Assembly: GCA_025356085.1 (NCBI GenBank)
Contig: JANXUV010000188.1
Span: forward strand, 1 to 44,899
From: Betaproteobacteria bacterium
GTDB lineage: Bacteria; Pseudomonadota; Gammaproteobacteria; Burkholderiales; SG8-39
Reading direction: 5' to 3'
DNA length: 44,899 bases
Of the stretch, positions 27,719 to 36,890 are shown in pieces. The first letter of the stretch is position 1. The number at the start of each line of letters is the position of its first letter. The translations under genes and the position numbers were made by a program. The notes under the pieces are model-generated. The model was not told the origin of the DNA, did no database searches, and saw only the letters and a list, made by a program, of their open reading frames with translations.

Positions 27719-28306
27719 TTACTTGGCGGCGGAATCCTTGACTTTGACAAGGCTCGCGTCGATTCCGTTCTGGGACAGCACCTTGCGCACGCGGTTTAGA
27801 TCTTCGAGCATTGTGTAGGGACCCATCCGCACGCGGTACCAGGTTCCCTTGTCCGGCAGCGCGGTCGGCTCGACGCTCGATTCGAAACCCAGAATCGCGA
27901 TCTTGGCCTTCTGGTTGTCGGCATCGGCAGGGTTCTGGAACGCGCCCGCCTGGATGAAGTACACACCCTTGGCCGCTTCCGGCTGGCCGGGTTGGCTTTT
28001 CGGCGCCGCCTTGGCGGCTTCCTTCAATTCTTTCTCGCTGACCGGTTCTTCGCCGCCGGGCAGGATCTTGTAGAAGTCGAACTTCGGCCGTTCCTTGTCG
28101 GCGCCTTTCTCAACGCCTTTGGCGCCGCCCTGCGGCATGCCGGCGACCGCTTTCGCCGGCTCCGCGGCGGCGGGCTTGGCGGGTTTGCCGAGAAAAGGCA
28201 GCGGAGTCTTGTTCAGGTAGAACGCCACGCCGAGCGCGATGGCCAGCCCGAGGATCAGGCCGACCGCCAGGCCGATGATGAAATTTCCGCCCTGCTTTTG
28301 CGTCAC
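27719..28306 (-). CDS. SPOR domain protein (FtsN-like membrane anchor)
   Basis: 195 aa. One N-terminal transmembrane helix ([21 protein letters not shown]), an Ala/Pro/Lys-rich periplasmic linker, and a C-terminal SPOR domain ([20 protein letters not shown] through [20 protein letters not shown]). SPOR domains bind denuded peptidoglycan at the division septum. GTG 28306 overlaps the argS stop (GTGA) and begins TQKQGGNF just before the helix; the frame upstream to 28375 lies in argS. It likely works in cell division, though it is shorter than FtsN. Confidence 0.88.
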   Translation of the reverse strand: MTQKQGGNFIIGLAVGLILGLAIALGVAFYLNKTPLPFLGKPAKPAAAEPAKAVAGMPQGGAKGVEKGADKERPKFDFYKILPGGEEPVSEKELKEAAKAAPKSQPGQPEAAKGVYFIQAGAFQNPADADNQKAKIAILGFESSVEPTALPDKGTWYRVRMGPYTMLEDLNRVRKVLSQNGIDASLVKVKDSAAK

Positions 28307-29925
28307 ATTTTCTCCGGCGCACTTACGCCGAGGAGCGCAAGGCCGTTGGCCAGCGCCTGCCGGACCGCTGCGCAAAGCGCGAGGCGCGCCGCGCGCAGGG
28401 ATTCGTCCTCGACAAGAATCTCCTCGGCATTATAGTAGCTGTGGAATTCGCCCGCGAGCGCGCGCAGGTAGAAGGCGATGGTGTGCGGCGCGAGTTCCCG
28501 CGCCGCGACCGCCACGGTTTCAGGGAATTCCGCGAGCTGCTGGGCGAGCCGCAATTCCTTGGCATGCGTCAGCAGGTCCACCTTCGCCTTGCCCAGCTGT
28601 GCGGGATCGCCCGCCCATTTACCGAGCAGGCTGCAGACGCGCGCGTGCGCGTATTGCACGTAGTACACAGGGTTTTCCTCGCTCTTCGCCAGCGCCAGGT
28701 CGATATCGAAAGTGAACTCGGTGTCGGCCTTGCGCGACACCAGGAAAAACCGCACCGCGTCCCTGCCCACCCAGTCGATCAGGTCACTGACGGTGACATA
28801 GGAACCGGCACGCTTGGAAATTTTCACTTCGGCGCCGCCCCGCATCACCTTCACCAGGCTGTGCAGCACGTAGTCCGGGTAGTTTTTCGGGATGCCGATG
28901 GCCAGCGCCTGCAGGCCGGCGCGCACGCGCGTGATCGTGCTGTGGTGGTCGGTGCCCTGCACGTTGATTACTTTCCTGAAGCCGCGCCGCCACTTGGTGA
29001 CGTGGTAGGCGACGTCCGGCACGAAGTAGGTGTAGCCGCCGTCCGACTTGCGGATCACGCGGTCCTTGTCGTCGCCATAGTCGGTGGTACGCAGCCACAG
29101 CGCGCCTTCCTTCGCGTAGGTTTTCCCGCTGTCCACCATACCCTTCACAGTGGCGTCCACTTTGCCCTCGGTGTACAGGCTGGATTCCAGGTAGTAGACG
29201 TCGAATTTGACGCCGAACGCCAGCAGGTCGGCGTCCTGCTCTTTTCGGAGGTAAGCCACGGCGTGCCGGCGAATCGCGTCAAGATCTGTTGCGTCGGAAA
29301 TTTCCTTCGCGATGTCCGCGATGTACTCACCGGCATAGCCGTCCGCCGGCCAATCCGGCGCGCCGGGCTCGACGCCCCTGGCGCGCGCCTGCACCGACAG
29401 CGCGAGGTTCTGGATCTGCGCGCCGGCGTCGTTGTAGTAGAACTCGCGCGTGATCGCGTGGCCCTGCGACTCGAGCAGCGCCGCCAGCGCATCGCCCAGC
29501 GCCGCCTGCCGGCCGTGGCCGACATGCAGCGGCCCGGTCGGATTGGCCGAGACGAACTCGACCTGCATTTTTTCCGGATTCGCCGCCTTGGTGCGGCCAA
29601 AGTTCGCGCCTTCCTGCAGGACACGCTGGACGATTTTCAGCTTCTGCCCGGCGCCGATGCGGATGTTGATGAATCCAGCGCCGGCAATTTCAAGCGTCGC
29701 GCCGGCTTGCTCGATTTCAGCCTTTGTTGTCCGGACGATATCTTCGGCGATCTCGCGCGGCTTGCGGCCTAGCGGTTTGGCCAGCTGCAGCGCCACGCTG
29801 GTCGCGTAGTCGCCGTGTTCCAGGTTGCGCGGCAGATCGAGACGGACGCTGATTCCGGCGTCCGGCGCCAACGCGCGCACGGCGCCCGCAAGAATGGCTT
29901 CGACCGTTTCCTTGGGATTGGGCAT
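28303..29925 (-). CDS. argS: Arginyl-tRNA synthetase
   Basis: 540 aa class I synthetase. The HIGH-type motif is [19 protein letters not shown] near residue 128-146, and the N-terminal Add-1 domain precedes it ([20 protein letters not shown]). As in most ArgS proteins the KMSKS site is modified, here [15 protein letters not shown]. The C-terminal helical anticodon domain is ALRAREF-like ([19 protein letters not shown]). It is slightly shorter than the 560-590 aa often seen. It starts 24 bp after the priA stop. Confidence 0.96.
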   Translation of the reverse strand: MPNPKETVEAILAGAVRALAPDAGISVRLDLPRNLEHGDYATSVALQLAKPLGRKPREIAEDIVRTTKAEIEQAGATLEIAGAGFINIRIGAGQKLKIVQRVLQEGANFGRTKAANPEKMQVEFVSANPTGPLHVGHGRQAALGDALAALLESQGHAITREFYYNDAGAQIQNLALSVQARARGVEPGAPDWPADGYAGEYIADIAKEISDATDLDAIRRHAVAYLRKEQDADLLAFGVKFDVYYLESSLYTEGKVDATVKGMVDSGKTYAKEGALWLRTTDYGDDKDRVIRKSDGGYTYFVPDVAYHVTKWRRGFRKVINVQGTDHHSTITRVRAGLQALAIGIPKNYPDYVLHSLVKVMRGGAEVKISKRAGSYVTVSDLIDWVGRDAVRFFLVSRKADTEFTFDIDLALAKSEENPVYYVQYAHARVCSLLGKWAGDPAQLGKAKVDLLTHAKELRLAQQLAEFPETVAVAARELAPHTIAFYLRALAGEFHSYYNAEEILVEDESLRAARLALCAAVRQALANGLALLGVSAPEKM

Positions 29926-29949
29926 GAGAGGGGCGCGAATTATAAAGCT

Positions 29950-31944
29950 CTAGTCGAACTCGATCGGGTCCACATCCAGGTGCCAGCGCACGCCGCTGGA
30001 TGCGGAAGCGGGCAGGGCGGCATTCCATTCAGCGAGGAAGGCCTGCAGCGCGGGGCGCGAGGGCGACTGCACGACGATCTGCGCGCGCTCGTAGCCGGCG
30101 CGGCGCGTGATCACGTGCGGTACCGGGTTGTAGATGCAAACGCCCTCGGGCGCGGGCACCAGCAGCGCCGCCGCTTTCAGGAACGCCATCGTGGTCGCGA
30201 GCTCTGTCGCTTCCGCGCGCAGCGCCGCCTCGAAGACGAACGGGGGGAAGCCGGCGCTTTCGCGTTCTTCGAGCTGCGAGCCGGCGAAGCCCGCATAGTC
30301 ATGGCGTATCAGCGCCTGGTACATCGGGTGCCCCGGAAAGCGCGTCTGTATCAGCACTTCGCCCGGCTGCTCGCGCCGGCCCGAACGCCCGCCGACCTGC
30401 GCCAGGGTTGCGAACAGGCGCTCCGCGGAGCGGTAGTCGGTTGACAGCAGTGCGCTGTCGGCGTTCAGCACGCACACCAGCGTCAGGTTTGGAAAGTCGT
30501 GCCCCTTGGCAAGCAGTTGCGTGCCCACCAGGATGTCGCCCTCGCCGCGGCCGATGCCTTCAAGCGTGCGCGCGAGTTCGCCGCGTTTGCGCGAATTGTC
30601 CCGATCGATGCGCAGGATGCGCGCTTCGGGAAAGATCGCCGTCAGCGTCTCTTCGACGCGCTGCGTGCCGCGCCCGAGGGGCTTCAAGTCGACGTTGCCG
30701 CAGGTGGGGCAGGTGCGCGGGATCTCCTCTTCGGCGCCGCAGTGGTGGCAGCGCAGGCGCCGGTCTTTCGAGTGAAACACGAGGCGCGCGCTGCAGCGCT
30801 TGCAGCCCGCTGCCCAGCCGCAGGCTTCGCAGGCGAGAACCGGCGCGTAACCGCGGCGGTTGATGAATACGAGGCTCTGCTCTCCGCGCGAAAGACGGGA
30901 GCGTATGGCCTCAATCACGGTCTTCGCCAGGCCCTGTTCGACGCTTTCCTCGCGCAGGTCGACCGTGCGCACCGTGGGCAGCCGGGCGCCGGGCACCGCA
31001 CGCTCGGGAAGAGTGAGCAGTTCGTAACGTCCGACGCGGGCGTTCTGCCAGGTCTCCAGCGACGGCGTCGCGGTCCCCAGCACCACTGGGCAACCGGCGA
31101 GCTTCGCGCGCAGGATCGCCGCGTCGCGCCCGGAGTAGCGCAGCCCCTCCTGCTGCTTGAAGGAGGGGTCGTGCTCCTCATCCACCACCACCAGGCCCAG
31201 TTTCGGCATGGGCGTCAGAACCGCGAGCCGTGTACCGAGGACGATCTGCGCCTCGCCACGCGCGGCATCCAGCCAGGCCTGGGTGCGCGCCGTGTCTTCC
31301 AGCGCGCTGTGCAGCACCGCGATGCGCGCGCCGGGGAAGGCGTGGCGAAAGCGCGCCTCCAGTTGCGGCGTGAGGCCGATCTCCGGTACCAGTGCGAGTG
31401 CCTGCTGGCCGCGCGCCACCACAGCCGCGATCAGCCGGAGGTAAACCTCGGTCTTTCCGCTGCCGGTGATGCCGTGCAGCAGGAACGGCCGGAAGCGACC
31501 GAACGCCGCGCCGATCCGCTCGATGGCCTGCGTTTGTGCGGCGTTAGGTGCCGGGCCGGGTGCGAACTGCGCCGGGTCGCTTCCAACATTCTCTTGCGCC
31601 GCTTTGCGCTTCTTCGGCAAGGGCTTGAGCGAACGCAAGCGCGGTGGCAGCGCGCCGGCGACTGTCTCGCCCAGCGGCCGCTGGTAGTAGGAAGAGAGAA
31701 AACGCATCTGCTCGAGCCAGTCCGCCGAAAGGCGCGGCGCGTTGTCCAGCACGCGCACGACGGTTTTCAGCCGCGCGCCCGCTACCGCGCTGCCGTCGCC
31801 GACTTCGACCACCACGCCCACACGTTCGCGTGCACCAAATGGGACCACCACGCGATCACCGGCCGCCGCAGCCATGGCGTCGTCGCACAAATAGTCGAAA
31901 AGTTTTGCGACTGGCACTTCAAGCGCGACGCGCAACACTCTCAT
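29950..31944 (-). CDS. priA: Primosomal protein N' (replication restart helicase PriA)
   Basis: 664 aa. The N-terminal 3'-end-binding domain (MRVLRVALEVPVAKLFDYLC) is followed by helicase motifs: Walker A in LLHGITGSGKTEVYLRL, Walker B VVDEEHDPSFKQ, and motif VI VGGRSGRREQPGEVLIQT. A cysteine cluster (CEACGWAAGCKRC ... CHHCG ... CPTCG) forms the zinc-binding insertion. It reloads the replisome at stalled forks. ATG 31944 is the start of the conserved domain; the frame to 32025 upstream lacks homology. The upstream gap holds DnaA-box-like sites. Confidence 0.96.
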   Translation of the reverse strand: MRVLRVALEVPVAKLFDYLCDDAMAAAAGDRVVVPFGARERVGVVVEVGDGSAVAGARLKTVVRVLDNAPRLSADWLEQMRFLSSYYQRPLGETVAGALPPRLRSLKPLPKKRKAAQENVGSDPAQFAPGPAPNAAQTQAIERIGAAFGRFRPFLLHGITGSGKTEVYLRLIAAVVARGQQALALVPEIGLTPQLEARFRHAFPGARIAVLHSALEDTARTQAWLDAARGEAQIVLGTRLAVLTPMPKLGLVVVDEEHDPSFKQQEGLRYSGRDAAILRAKLAGCPVVLGTATPSLETWQNARVGRYELLTLPERAVPGARLPTVRTVDLREESVEQGLAKTVIEAIRSRLSRGEQSLVFINRRGYAPVLACEACGWAAGCKRCSARLVFHSKDRRLRCHHCGAEEEIPRTCPTCGNVDLKPLGRGTQRVEETLTAIFPEARILRIDRDNSRKRGELARTLEGIGRGEGDILVGTQLLAKGHDFPNLTLVCVLNADSALLSTDYRSAERLFATLAQVGGRSGRREQPGEVLIQTRFPGHPMYQALIRHDYAGFAGSQLEERESAGFPPFVFEAALRAEATELATTMAFLKAAALLVPAPEGVCIYNPVPHVITRRAGYERAQIVVQSPSRPALQAFLAEWNAALPASASSGVRWHLDVDPIEFD

Positions 31945-32161
31945 TTGCAGGAGAAATTTCCCGGCGCGACTTCTCTTGTGGATAAAGCTGTGAACAATTC
32001 CAAGGCCGTCCGGGAAGTTGTCCACAGGATGAGCCCCGGACGCTGGGAAAGCGATTCCTGGAGGGTGGTTATCATTTTGAGATCAATGGTTTGCGAAATC
32101 CACAACCACGCTACGCCCGGAGAATGGACGATTTCTCCCTCTGGCTAGCCCGTGTGCATAA
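31945..32161. promoter_or_regulatory. priA-hemE intergenic region with DnaA-box-like 9-mers
   Basis: This 217-bp gap separates hemE from priA, both on the minus strand. TGTGGATAA at 31977-31985 is a perfect DnaA box on the minus strand (TTATCCACA). TGTGCATAA at 32153-32161 matches the consensus TTATNCACA on the same strand. TTGTCCACA at 32018-32026 is one base off, on the plus strand. An AT-richer stretch lies at about 32069-32100. No dnaA or dnaN gene is in the window, so this need not be an origin; DnaA control of priA is another reading. No clear promoter was recognised. Confidence 0.5.
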
Positions 32162-33235
32162 CTAGCCGTGGCCGGTCCTGAGTTTCTTGCTGTAAGCGCG
32201 CACTTCGTCTACGAGTGCGGCGACCGCGTCGGGCCGCGCCTGCGGAGAGATGCCATGGCCGAGATTGAAGATGTGGCCGGGCGCGGTTCCGAATGCATCG
32301 AGCACGCGCCGCGCCTGCTCGCGCACGTTCGCATCGGGCGTCGTCAGCACCGCGGGATCGAGATTGCCTTGCAGCGCGACCTTGCCGCCGATGCGGCGTC
32401 GCGCTTCGCGCGGATCGACTGTCCAATCGAGCCCCACAGCGCTGCAACCGCTGGCGGCGATGCTTTCCAGCCACGCGCCGCCGTCCTTGGTGAAGACGAT
32501 CGACGGCGCCGGGCGCAACGCCGCCAGCACCTGGCGCATATAGGCGAGCGAGAACTCTTCGTAATCCGCCGTGTTCAGGCTGCCGCCCCAGGTGTCGAAC
32601 AGCATGACCACCTGCGCGCCGGCCTCGATCTGCGCGTTCAGGTAGTCCGTCACCGAGCGTGCGTTGACGTCCAGGATGCGATGCAGGAGGTCCGGACGTG
32701 CGCCGCGCATCTGCTTCACGTGGCGCCAATCGTTGCTGCCCGAACCTTCGATCATGTAGCAGGCCAGGGTGTATGGGCTGCCGGAGAAGCCGATCAGCGG
32801 TACCCGTCCAGCAAGCGCGCGCCGTGTTTCGCGCACCGCATCGAGCACGTAGCGCAGCTCGAGCGCCGGGTCGGGCACGGCCAGTCGCGCGATTGCGGCC
32901 TCGTCGCGCAGCGGCCGCTCGAAGCGCGGACCTTCCCCCTCGGCGAAGTACAGCCCCAACCCCATCGCGTCCGGCACCGTCAGGATGTCGGAAAACAGGA
33001 TCGCCGCATCCAGCGGATAACGTTCCAGCGGCTGCAGCGCGACCTCGGTGGCAAGCGCCGGCGATTTAGCCAGCTTGAGGAAGCTGCCTGCCCGGGCGCG
33101 CGTGGCGTTGTACTCGGGCAGGTAGCGCCCGGCCTGGCGCATCAGCCAGACCGGCGTGTAGGCCGTCGGCTCGCGCGCCAGCGCCCGCAGCAGCGTGTCG
33201 TTCTTCAGGTCAGTCGGTTGCAAATGAGTTTCCAT
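32162..33235 (-). CDS. hemE: Uroporphyrinogen decarboxylase
   Basis: 357 aa, standard size. It removes four carboxyl groups from uroporphyrinogen III to give coproporphyrinogen III in heme biosynthesis. Signatures seen are [15 protein letters not shown] near residue 28-42 (substrate-binding Arg), [15 protein letters not shown] with the catalytic Asp, and [20 protein letters not shown] 33235 begins [16 protein letters not shown]; it overlaps the end of the EVE-domain gene by 31 bp. The larger open frame to 33655 runs inside that gene. Confidence 0.96.
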   Translation of the reverse strand: METHLQPTDLKNDTLLRALAREPTAYTPVWLMRQAGRYLPEYNATRARAGSFLKLAKSPALATEVALQPLERYPLDAAILFSDILTVPDAMGLGLYFAEGEGPRFERPLRDEAAIARLAVPDPALELRYVLDAVRETRRALAGRVPLIGFSGSPYTLACYMIEGSGSNDWRHVKQMRGARPDLLHRILDVNARSVTDYLNAQIEAGAQVVMLFDTWGGSLNTADYEEFSLAYMRQVLAALRPAPSIVFTKDGGAWLESIAASGCSAVGLDWTVDPREARRRIGGKVALQGNLDPAVLTTPDANVREQARRVLDAFGTAPGHIFNLGHGISPQARPDAVAALVDEVRAYSKKLRTGHG

Positions 33236-33663
33236 TCGGCTGCGCTCACCGGCGTGATCGACAGGCGGTTGCCGGGGCGCAGCGTCAGCATGTTCTTCAG
33301 TGCAGGCTGGGCCTGCAGTTCCGCGATGGGCATCAGGCGCGTTTTCTTCAGCGCCCGCACGTCCACGCACTGCCAGCGCGGCGCCTCGCGCTTCGATTTC
33401 GGATCGTGGTAGGGGCTCTTGCGGTCGAATTGCGAAGGATCGTCGTAGGCCGCGCTCGCGACCTCGGCGAGGCCGGCGATGCCGGGCTCGGGGCAGCTCG
33501 AGTGGTAGAACAACACGCCGTCGCCGACGCGCATCTGGTCCCGCATGTAGTTGCGTGCCTGGTAGTTGCGCACCCCGGTCCAAGGCGTGATGCGCTTCGC
33601 CGCTGCGAGCGCGTCGTCGATCGAGCAATCGTCCGGCTCGGTTTTCATCAGCCAATGATTCAT
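33205..33663 (-). CDS. EVE domain-containing protein
   Basis: 152 aa. Start [18 protein letters not shown] is the usual opening of single-domain EVE proteins (bacterial relatives of THYN1), followed by [21 protein letters not shown] and [19 protein letters not shown]. The aromatic cage region is typical for PUA-like folds that bind modified bases. It begins about 20 bp after the 6S RNA 3' end and overlaps hemE, so it may be transcribed from the 6S promoter by readthrough. Confidence 0.92.
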   Translation of the reverse strand: MNHWLMKTEPDDCSIDDALAAAKRITPWTGVRNYQARNYMRDQMRVGDGVLFYHSSCPEPGIAGLAEVASAAYDDPSQFDRKSPYHDPKSKREAPRWQCVDVRALKKTRLMPIAELQAQPALKNMLTLRPGNRLSITPVSAAEWKLICNRLT

Positions 33664-33684
33664 GGGGACAGGGGAAAAATAGTG

Positions 33685-33878
33685 GAGTCCCCCGCTCGTG
33701 CCGGTGGGCCCGGCCTCCGAACCCTGCTTAATCAGGGTGGTCGCGTACCGTCCACATCAGGTTCGTCCGGCACGCCCGGAGGCGAGGGACGATCACAACA
33801 GTGGCACTCGGGGCCGCGACCTGGGGAAGCTATCGGTTCGGAAAATATGGGCCCGGTCGAACACAGCAGGGGACGAAG
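33685..33878 (-). ncRNA. ssrS: 6S RNA
   Basis: About 190 nt between zapA and the EVE gene on the same strand, the place where 6S RNA is usually found after zapA. The ends pair: GTCCCCTGCT (RNA 5' side, 33865-33874) against AGCGGGGGAC (33687-33696) with one G-U pair, then GGGCCC with GGGCCC further in. The middle is a long, interrupted hairpin with the GAACCTGATGTGGAC segment seen in other 6S RNAs. 6S RNA binds sigma-70 RNA polymerase and represses promoters in stationary phase. Ends are approximate. Confidence 0.85.
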
Positions 33879-33898
33879 ACAATAGTGATATCGAAAAA

Positions 33899-34210
33899 CT
33901 AGAACAATTTGTCCTGCTTGGCGAGCGCTTCGTCCAACTTCGCCTCAATCAGCAAAATTCTACGCTTCGCCTGCCCGATATCAAAGCCGCTGCCGAGCTT
34001 GGTGGAAAGAAATTCGTGCGCGATGTTGAGCGCCGCCATCACCGCGATGCGGTCGGTGCCGCTCACCTTGCCCGCTTTCTTGATCTCGCCCATCTTGCCG
34101 TCCAGGTAAGCGACCGCTTCCATCAGCGCTTCGCGCTCGCCCTCTTCGCAGGCGATTTTGTAGTTGCGCCCGAGGATGCTGATCTCGATGGTGCTGGCGC
34201 TGTCGGCCAT
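33899..34210 (-). CDS. zapA: Cell division protein ZapA
   Basis: 103 aa. The globular head has EISILGRNYKIACEEGEREALMEAVAYLD and is followed by a coiled coil from about residue 60 to the end (AALNIAHEFLSTKLGSGFDIGQAKRRILLIEAKL). ZapA bundles FtsZ filaments at the Z ring. The ATG at 34210 is 25 bp after the ZapB-like gene. 6S RNA follows, the standard order in Proteobacteria. Confidence 0.95.
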   Translation of the reverse strand: MADSASTIEISILGRNYKIACEEGEREALMEAVAYLDGKMGEIKKAGKVSGTDRIAVMAALNIAHEFLSTKLGSGFDIGQAKRRILLIEAKLDEALAKQDKLF

Positions 34211-34235
34211 GGGGGTTGTCAGGATGGAATGCGGG

Positions 34236-34499
34236 TCAGTCGGGCATGCGGGAGAGCAGGCTTTCCAGCTTCACCTTGGCGCCCTCGATGCGTTCGTTCA
34301 GGCGCTTCGCGTCGTTCTTCGCCGTCGCCAGCTGCTGCCGCAGATCGTGGTTTTCCGCGCGCAACCGTTCGCACAGGCCGACGAACTGCGCGACCTTGGT
34401 ATCGAGGGAGTTGAACTCCGCATCCACGGCGGGACTATCTTTCAAATCTGCCGTAGCGTCAAGAAATAAGGGCTGTTTGTGCAAGTGGTTCCTGACCAT
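34236..34499 (-). CDS. ZapB-like coiled-coil cell division protein
   Basis: 87 aa or, from GTG 34427, 63 aa. The conserved core DAEFNSLDTKVAQFVGLCERLRAENHDLRQQL is a coiled coil of the small TIGR02449/ZapB-like type always found in front of zapA. GTG 34427 gives a start right before that core (MDAEFNSL) and is a strong alternative, because the extra N-terminal part (VRNHLHKQPLFLDATADLKDSP) looks unlike the family and its codons face the B12 leader region. It likely links ZapA/FtsZ to other division parts. Confidence 0.75.
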   Translation of the reverse strand: MVRNHLHKQPLFLDATADLKDSPAVDAEFNSLDTKVAQFVGLCERLRAENHDLRQQLATAKNDAKRLNERIEGAKVKLESLLSRMPD

Positions 34500-34509
34500 G
34501 CTGCGGCGC

Positions 34510-34515
34510 TATAAT
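34510..34515 (+). promoter_or_regulatory. Putative -10 box for the cobalamin riboswitch transcript
   Basis: TATAAT, a perfect sigma-70 -10 hexamer, lies about 20 bases before the first riboswitch stem on the plus strand, just upstream of the divergent ZapB-like start. No good -35 box is seen at 16-18 bp. Transcription would begin near 34522. Confidence 0.5.
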
Positions 34516-34534
34516 TCCACCCGTAATCAGCTGC

Positions 34535-34760
34535 AAGGTGTCCCCGATCAAAGTCTTAGTCGGGGATTAAACGGGAATCAGGTGCGCGCCAGTCCTCGAA
34601 GTAAGACCCGGGGACGGCGCAAAGCCTGGACTGCCCCCGCAACGGTAAGCGAGGGGGTGCACAACCCGCCACTGTGAACAATTGTCCGTTCATGGGAAGG
34701 CGTGCACCCGGTGACCGGTCCCAGGATCGGTCCACCACTCGCGAGTCCGGAGACCGGCCT
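34535..34760 (+). ncRNA. Cobalamin (B12) riboswitch
   Basis: Class I-like cobalamin aptamer ahead of the receptor gene. Visible conserved parts are GGGAATCAGGTGC (34573-34585), the CTGCCCCCGCAACGGTAAGC core at 34631-34650, GCCACTG at 34668-34674, and a B12-box variant GTCCGGAGACCGG near 34745. Complementary arms GGGTGCAC (34655-34662) and GTGCACCC (34702-34709) support the fold. Adenosylcobalamin binding is expected to shut off translation of the receptor. The exact ends are estimates. Confidence 0.92.
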
Positions 34761-34784
34761 TGTGGATTTTTATCAACCAATCGT

Positions 34785-34802
34785 GGTGTCGGGGACGGCA
34801 CC
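34785..34802 (+). promoter_or_regulatory. Hairpin just before the btuB ribosome binding site
   Basis: GGTGTCG (34785-34791) and CGGCACC (34796-34802) form a 7-bp stem with one G-T pair and a GGGA loop. It ends 2 bases before the AAGGGG ribosome binding site (34805-34810) and 14 before ATG 34817. Its TCGGGGAC part (34789-34796) can also pair with GTCCCCGA at 34540-34547 ahead of the aptamer, so it may be part of the expression platform. No T-run follows, which argues for control of translation rather than termination. Confidence 0.55.
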
Positions 34803-34816
34803 GAAAGGGGATAACA

Positions 34817-36883
34817 ATGCGCATTGCCATCACCGTGGCGGCTCTGGCCGTCTTTTCCACGCCCGTTTTTTCACAGAACGACGACGCGATCAACGTCACC
34901 GCGACCCGATTTTCGGAAGACGCGCGCCGCCTGCCGGCGAGCACCACCGTCATTGCCGCGGAGGACATCCAGAAAAGCGCCGCGCGCACCATACCGGAAC
35001 TGCTGCAGGAGCAGACCGGCATCACCATGAAGGACTTTTTCGGCAACAACGCGTCGAGCACCACGGTCGACCTGCGCGGCTACGGCGTCACGGGCGGGCA
35101 GAACACCCTGATCCTGCTCGACGGCCGGCGCATCACGGACATCGACCTGACCAGCGTGCAATGGTCCGCGATCCCGCTGGCCGGCGTCGAGCGCATCGAG
35201 ATCCTGCGCGGTATCGGCGCGGTGCTCTATGGCGACGGCGCCTCCGCGGGCGTCATCAACATCGTCACGCGCTCGCCCTTGAAGGAGGGCGCCGCGCTGG
35301 AAATCTTCGGCCGCACCGCGACCTATAACACGCAGGAAGGCCAGCTCTACGGCAGCTATGCGAAGGATAATTTCGGCATCAATGCCTCGGTGTACAACTT
35401 CAGCTCCGACGGTTACCGCGCCAACAACCGCAACGAGCAGCAGAACAACACCGCCAACCTGCGCTGGGTCTTCGCCGACACGACGATCGACGTGCGCGCA
35501 GCCTCCGACTCGCAGGAACTGCGCCTGCCGGGCGCGCGCCGCATCCAGCCCTCGATCGGCCTGGACGAGTACGCGGCGAATCCGCGCGGGGCGCAGACCC
35601 CGCTCGACTATTCCAGCCGGGACGGCAAGCGCGCCGGCCTGGCGCTCGGGCAGCGCTTCGGCGAGGCTGAATTGAGCCTCAACTTCGACTGGCGGACAAA
35701 GGACCAGCGCGCGTATTTCGACCAGGGCGGCTTCCCGATCTATCGCGCCGACGCGCTGGAAGTGAACTCCTTCACGCCGCGCCTGCGCCTGCCGTTCGCG
35801 ACCGGCGCGTTCAGCCACCGGCTCACCCTCGGCATGGATATGTACGCCTGGCGGTACGACTCGAAGCGCAGCGACCGGCCGGAAAACACCAGCCAGCCGA
35901 TCAACCGCATCCGCGCCTCGCAGGACACCGAGGCCTTTTACTTCCAGGATCTCATCGACCTCACCGCGGCGACCCGCCTCTCGGTCGGCGCGCGCGCGGA
36001 ACGCGTGCGCTACGCCGCGAACGACACGGTCGACCCCACCGCGCCGGGCTTCTTCTTCAATGGCTCGGCGCCCGAAGCGCGCCAGACTCAGCGCCAGGAT
36101 GCCTGGGATCTGGGCCTGCGGCATGCCCTCTCGTCCGCCTGGGCCGGTTTCGTCCGCGCGGGCAAGAGCTTCCGCTTCGTAAACGTGGACGAGCTTTACG
36201 AGAACAACGCCTTCTTCGTACCGGAATTCCAGTTCCTGCGGCCCCAGCACGCGCTGACCCACGAAGGCGGCGTGGAGTGGCGCGGCCCCGCGCAGTCGCT
36301 GCGCGCGACGCTGTTCCAGAGCGACGTCACCGACGAGATCCATCTCGACCCGTTCTCGACCGGGGTGGGCAACACCAACCTGCCGCCGTCGCGCCGCCAG
36401 GGCATCGAGCTTGACGGCAACTGGCGGGTAAACGGGCAACTGAGCCTGCGGGCGGGCTATGCGTACACGGACGCGAAGTTCCTCGAAGGCGTGTTGCCGG
36501 GCAGTCCGTTCGCCATCGGCACCAACATGAGCGTCGCCGGCAAGCGGGTGCCGCTGGTGCCGACGCACAAGGCGAACGCCGCGTTCGCGTGGGACGTCGC
36601 CGCCAAGACGCAGCTCTCGGGCACGCTGACCTATCTGTCGGATCAGTTCATGGACAACGACGAGCCGAACACGCTGGGCGTGAAGATCCCGAGCTACACC
36701 ACGGTCGACCTCAAGCTGCGCCACAGCTTCGACTGGGGCAAGCTCGCGCTGGCCGTCAACAACCTGTTCGGCGAGCACTACTACACCTATGCCGTACGCA
36801 GCGCATTCACCGCCGACCGCTACGCGGTGTATCCACTGGCAGGGCGCACTGTCGGCCTGACGGCAGAGTTCAAGCTGGACTAG
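34817..36883 (+). CDS. btuB: TonB-dependent vitamin B12 receptor (BtuB type)
   Basis: 688 aa outer-membrane protein. Signal peptide MRIAITVAALAVFSTPVFSQ, then a TonB-box-like region (DAINVTATRF), a plug domain with ELLQEQTGITMKDFFG, DLRGYGVTGGQNTLILLDGRRI and ILRGIGAVLYGDGASAGVINIVTR, and a beta-barrel ending LAGRTVGLTAEFKLD with hydrophobic C-terminal residues. Cobalamin as cargo is supported by the B12 riboswitch in front; siderophore receptors look similar. ATG 34817 follows AAAGGGG. No btuCD genes are adjacent; the lone BtuF-like gene lies about 8 kb away. Confidence 0.9.
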   Translation: MRIAITVAALAVFSTPVFSQNDDAINVTATRFSEDARRLPASTTVIAAEDIQKSAARTIPELLQEQTGITMKDFFGNNASSTTVDLRGYGVTGGQNTLILLDGRRITDIDLTSVQWSAIPLAGVERIEILRGIGAVLYGDGASAGVINIVTRSPLKEGAALEIFGRTATYNTQEGQLYGSYAKDNFGINASVYNFSSDGYRANNRNEQQNNTANLRWVFADTTIDVRAASDSQELRLPGARRIQPSIGLDEYAANPRGAQTPLDYSSRDGKRAGLALGQRFGEAELSLNFDWRTKDQRAYFDQGGFPIYRADALEVNSFTPRLRLPFATGAFSHRLTLGMDMYAWRYDSKRSDRPENTSQPINRIRASQDTEAFYFQDLIDLTAATRLSVGARAERVRYAANDTVDPTAPGFFFNGSAPEARQTQRQDAWDLGLRHALSSAWAGFVRAGKSFRFVNVDELYENNAFFVPEFQFLRPQHALTHEGGVEWRGPAQSLRATLFQSDVTDEIHLDPFSTGVGNTNLPPSRRQGIELDGNWRVNGQLSLRAGYAYTDAKFLEGVLPGSPFAIGTNMSVAGKRVPLVPTHKANAAFAWDVAAKTQLSGTLTYLSDQFMDNDEPNTLGVKIPSYTTVDLKLRHSFDWGKLALAVNNLFGEHYYTYAVRSAFTADRYAVYPLAGRTVGLTAEFKLD

Positions 36884-36890
36884 TGCCCGA

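Noticed and set aside
28441-29772. 443-codon plus-strand open frame opposite argS
   Set aside because: Antisense shadow of arginyl-tRNA synthetase with no protein-like motifs.
30499-32148. 549-codon plus-strand open frame opposite priA
   Set aside because: Antisense of the helicase; no motif, and it would leave priA unexplained.
31945-32161. Calling the priA-hemE gap the chromosomal origin
   Set aside because: Only two consensus DnaA boxes, no dnaA/dnaN/rpmH in view and no clear AT-rich unwinding element; kept as a regulatory suggestion only.
34535-34816. Intrinsic terminator as the riboswitch output
   Set aside because: The hairpin before btuB has no T-run and adjoins the ribosome binding site, so translation control fits better.
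34871-36778. 635-codon minus-strand open frame opposite btuB
   Set aside because: Low-complexity antisense shadow of a clear TonB-dependent receptor; no start context or domain.
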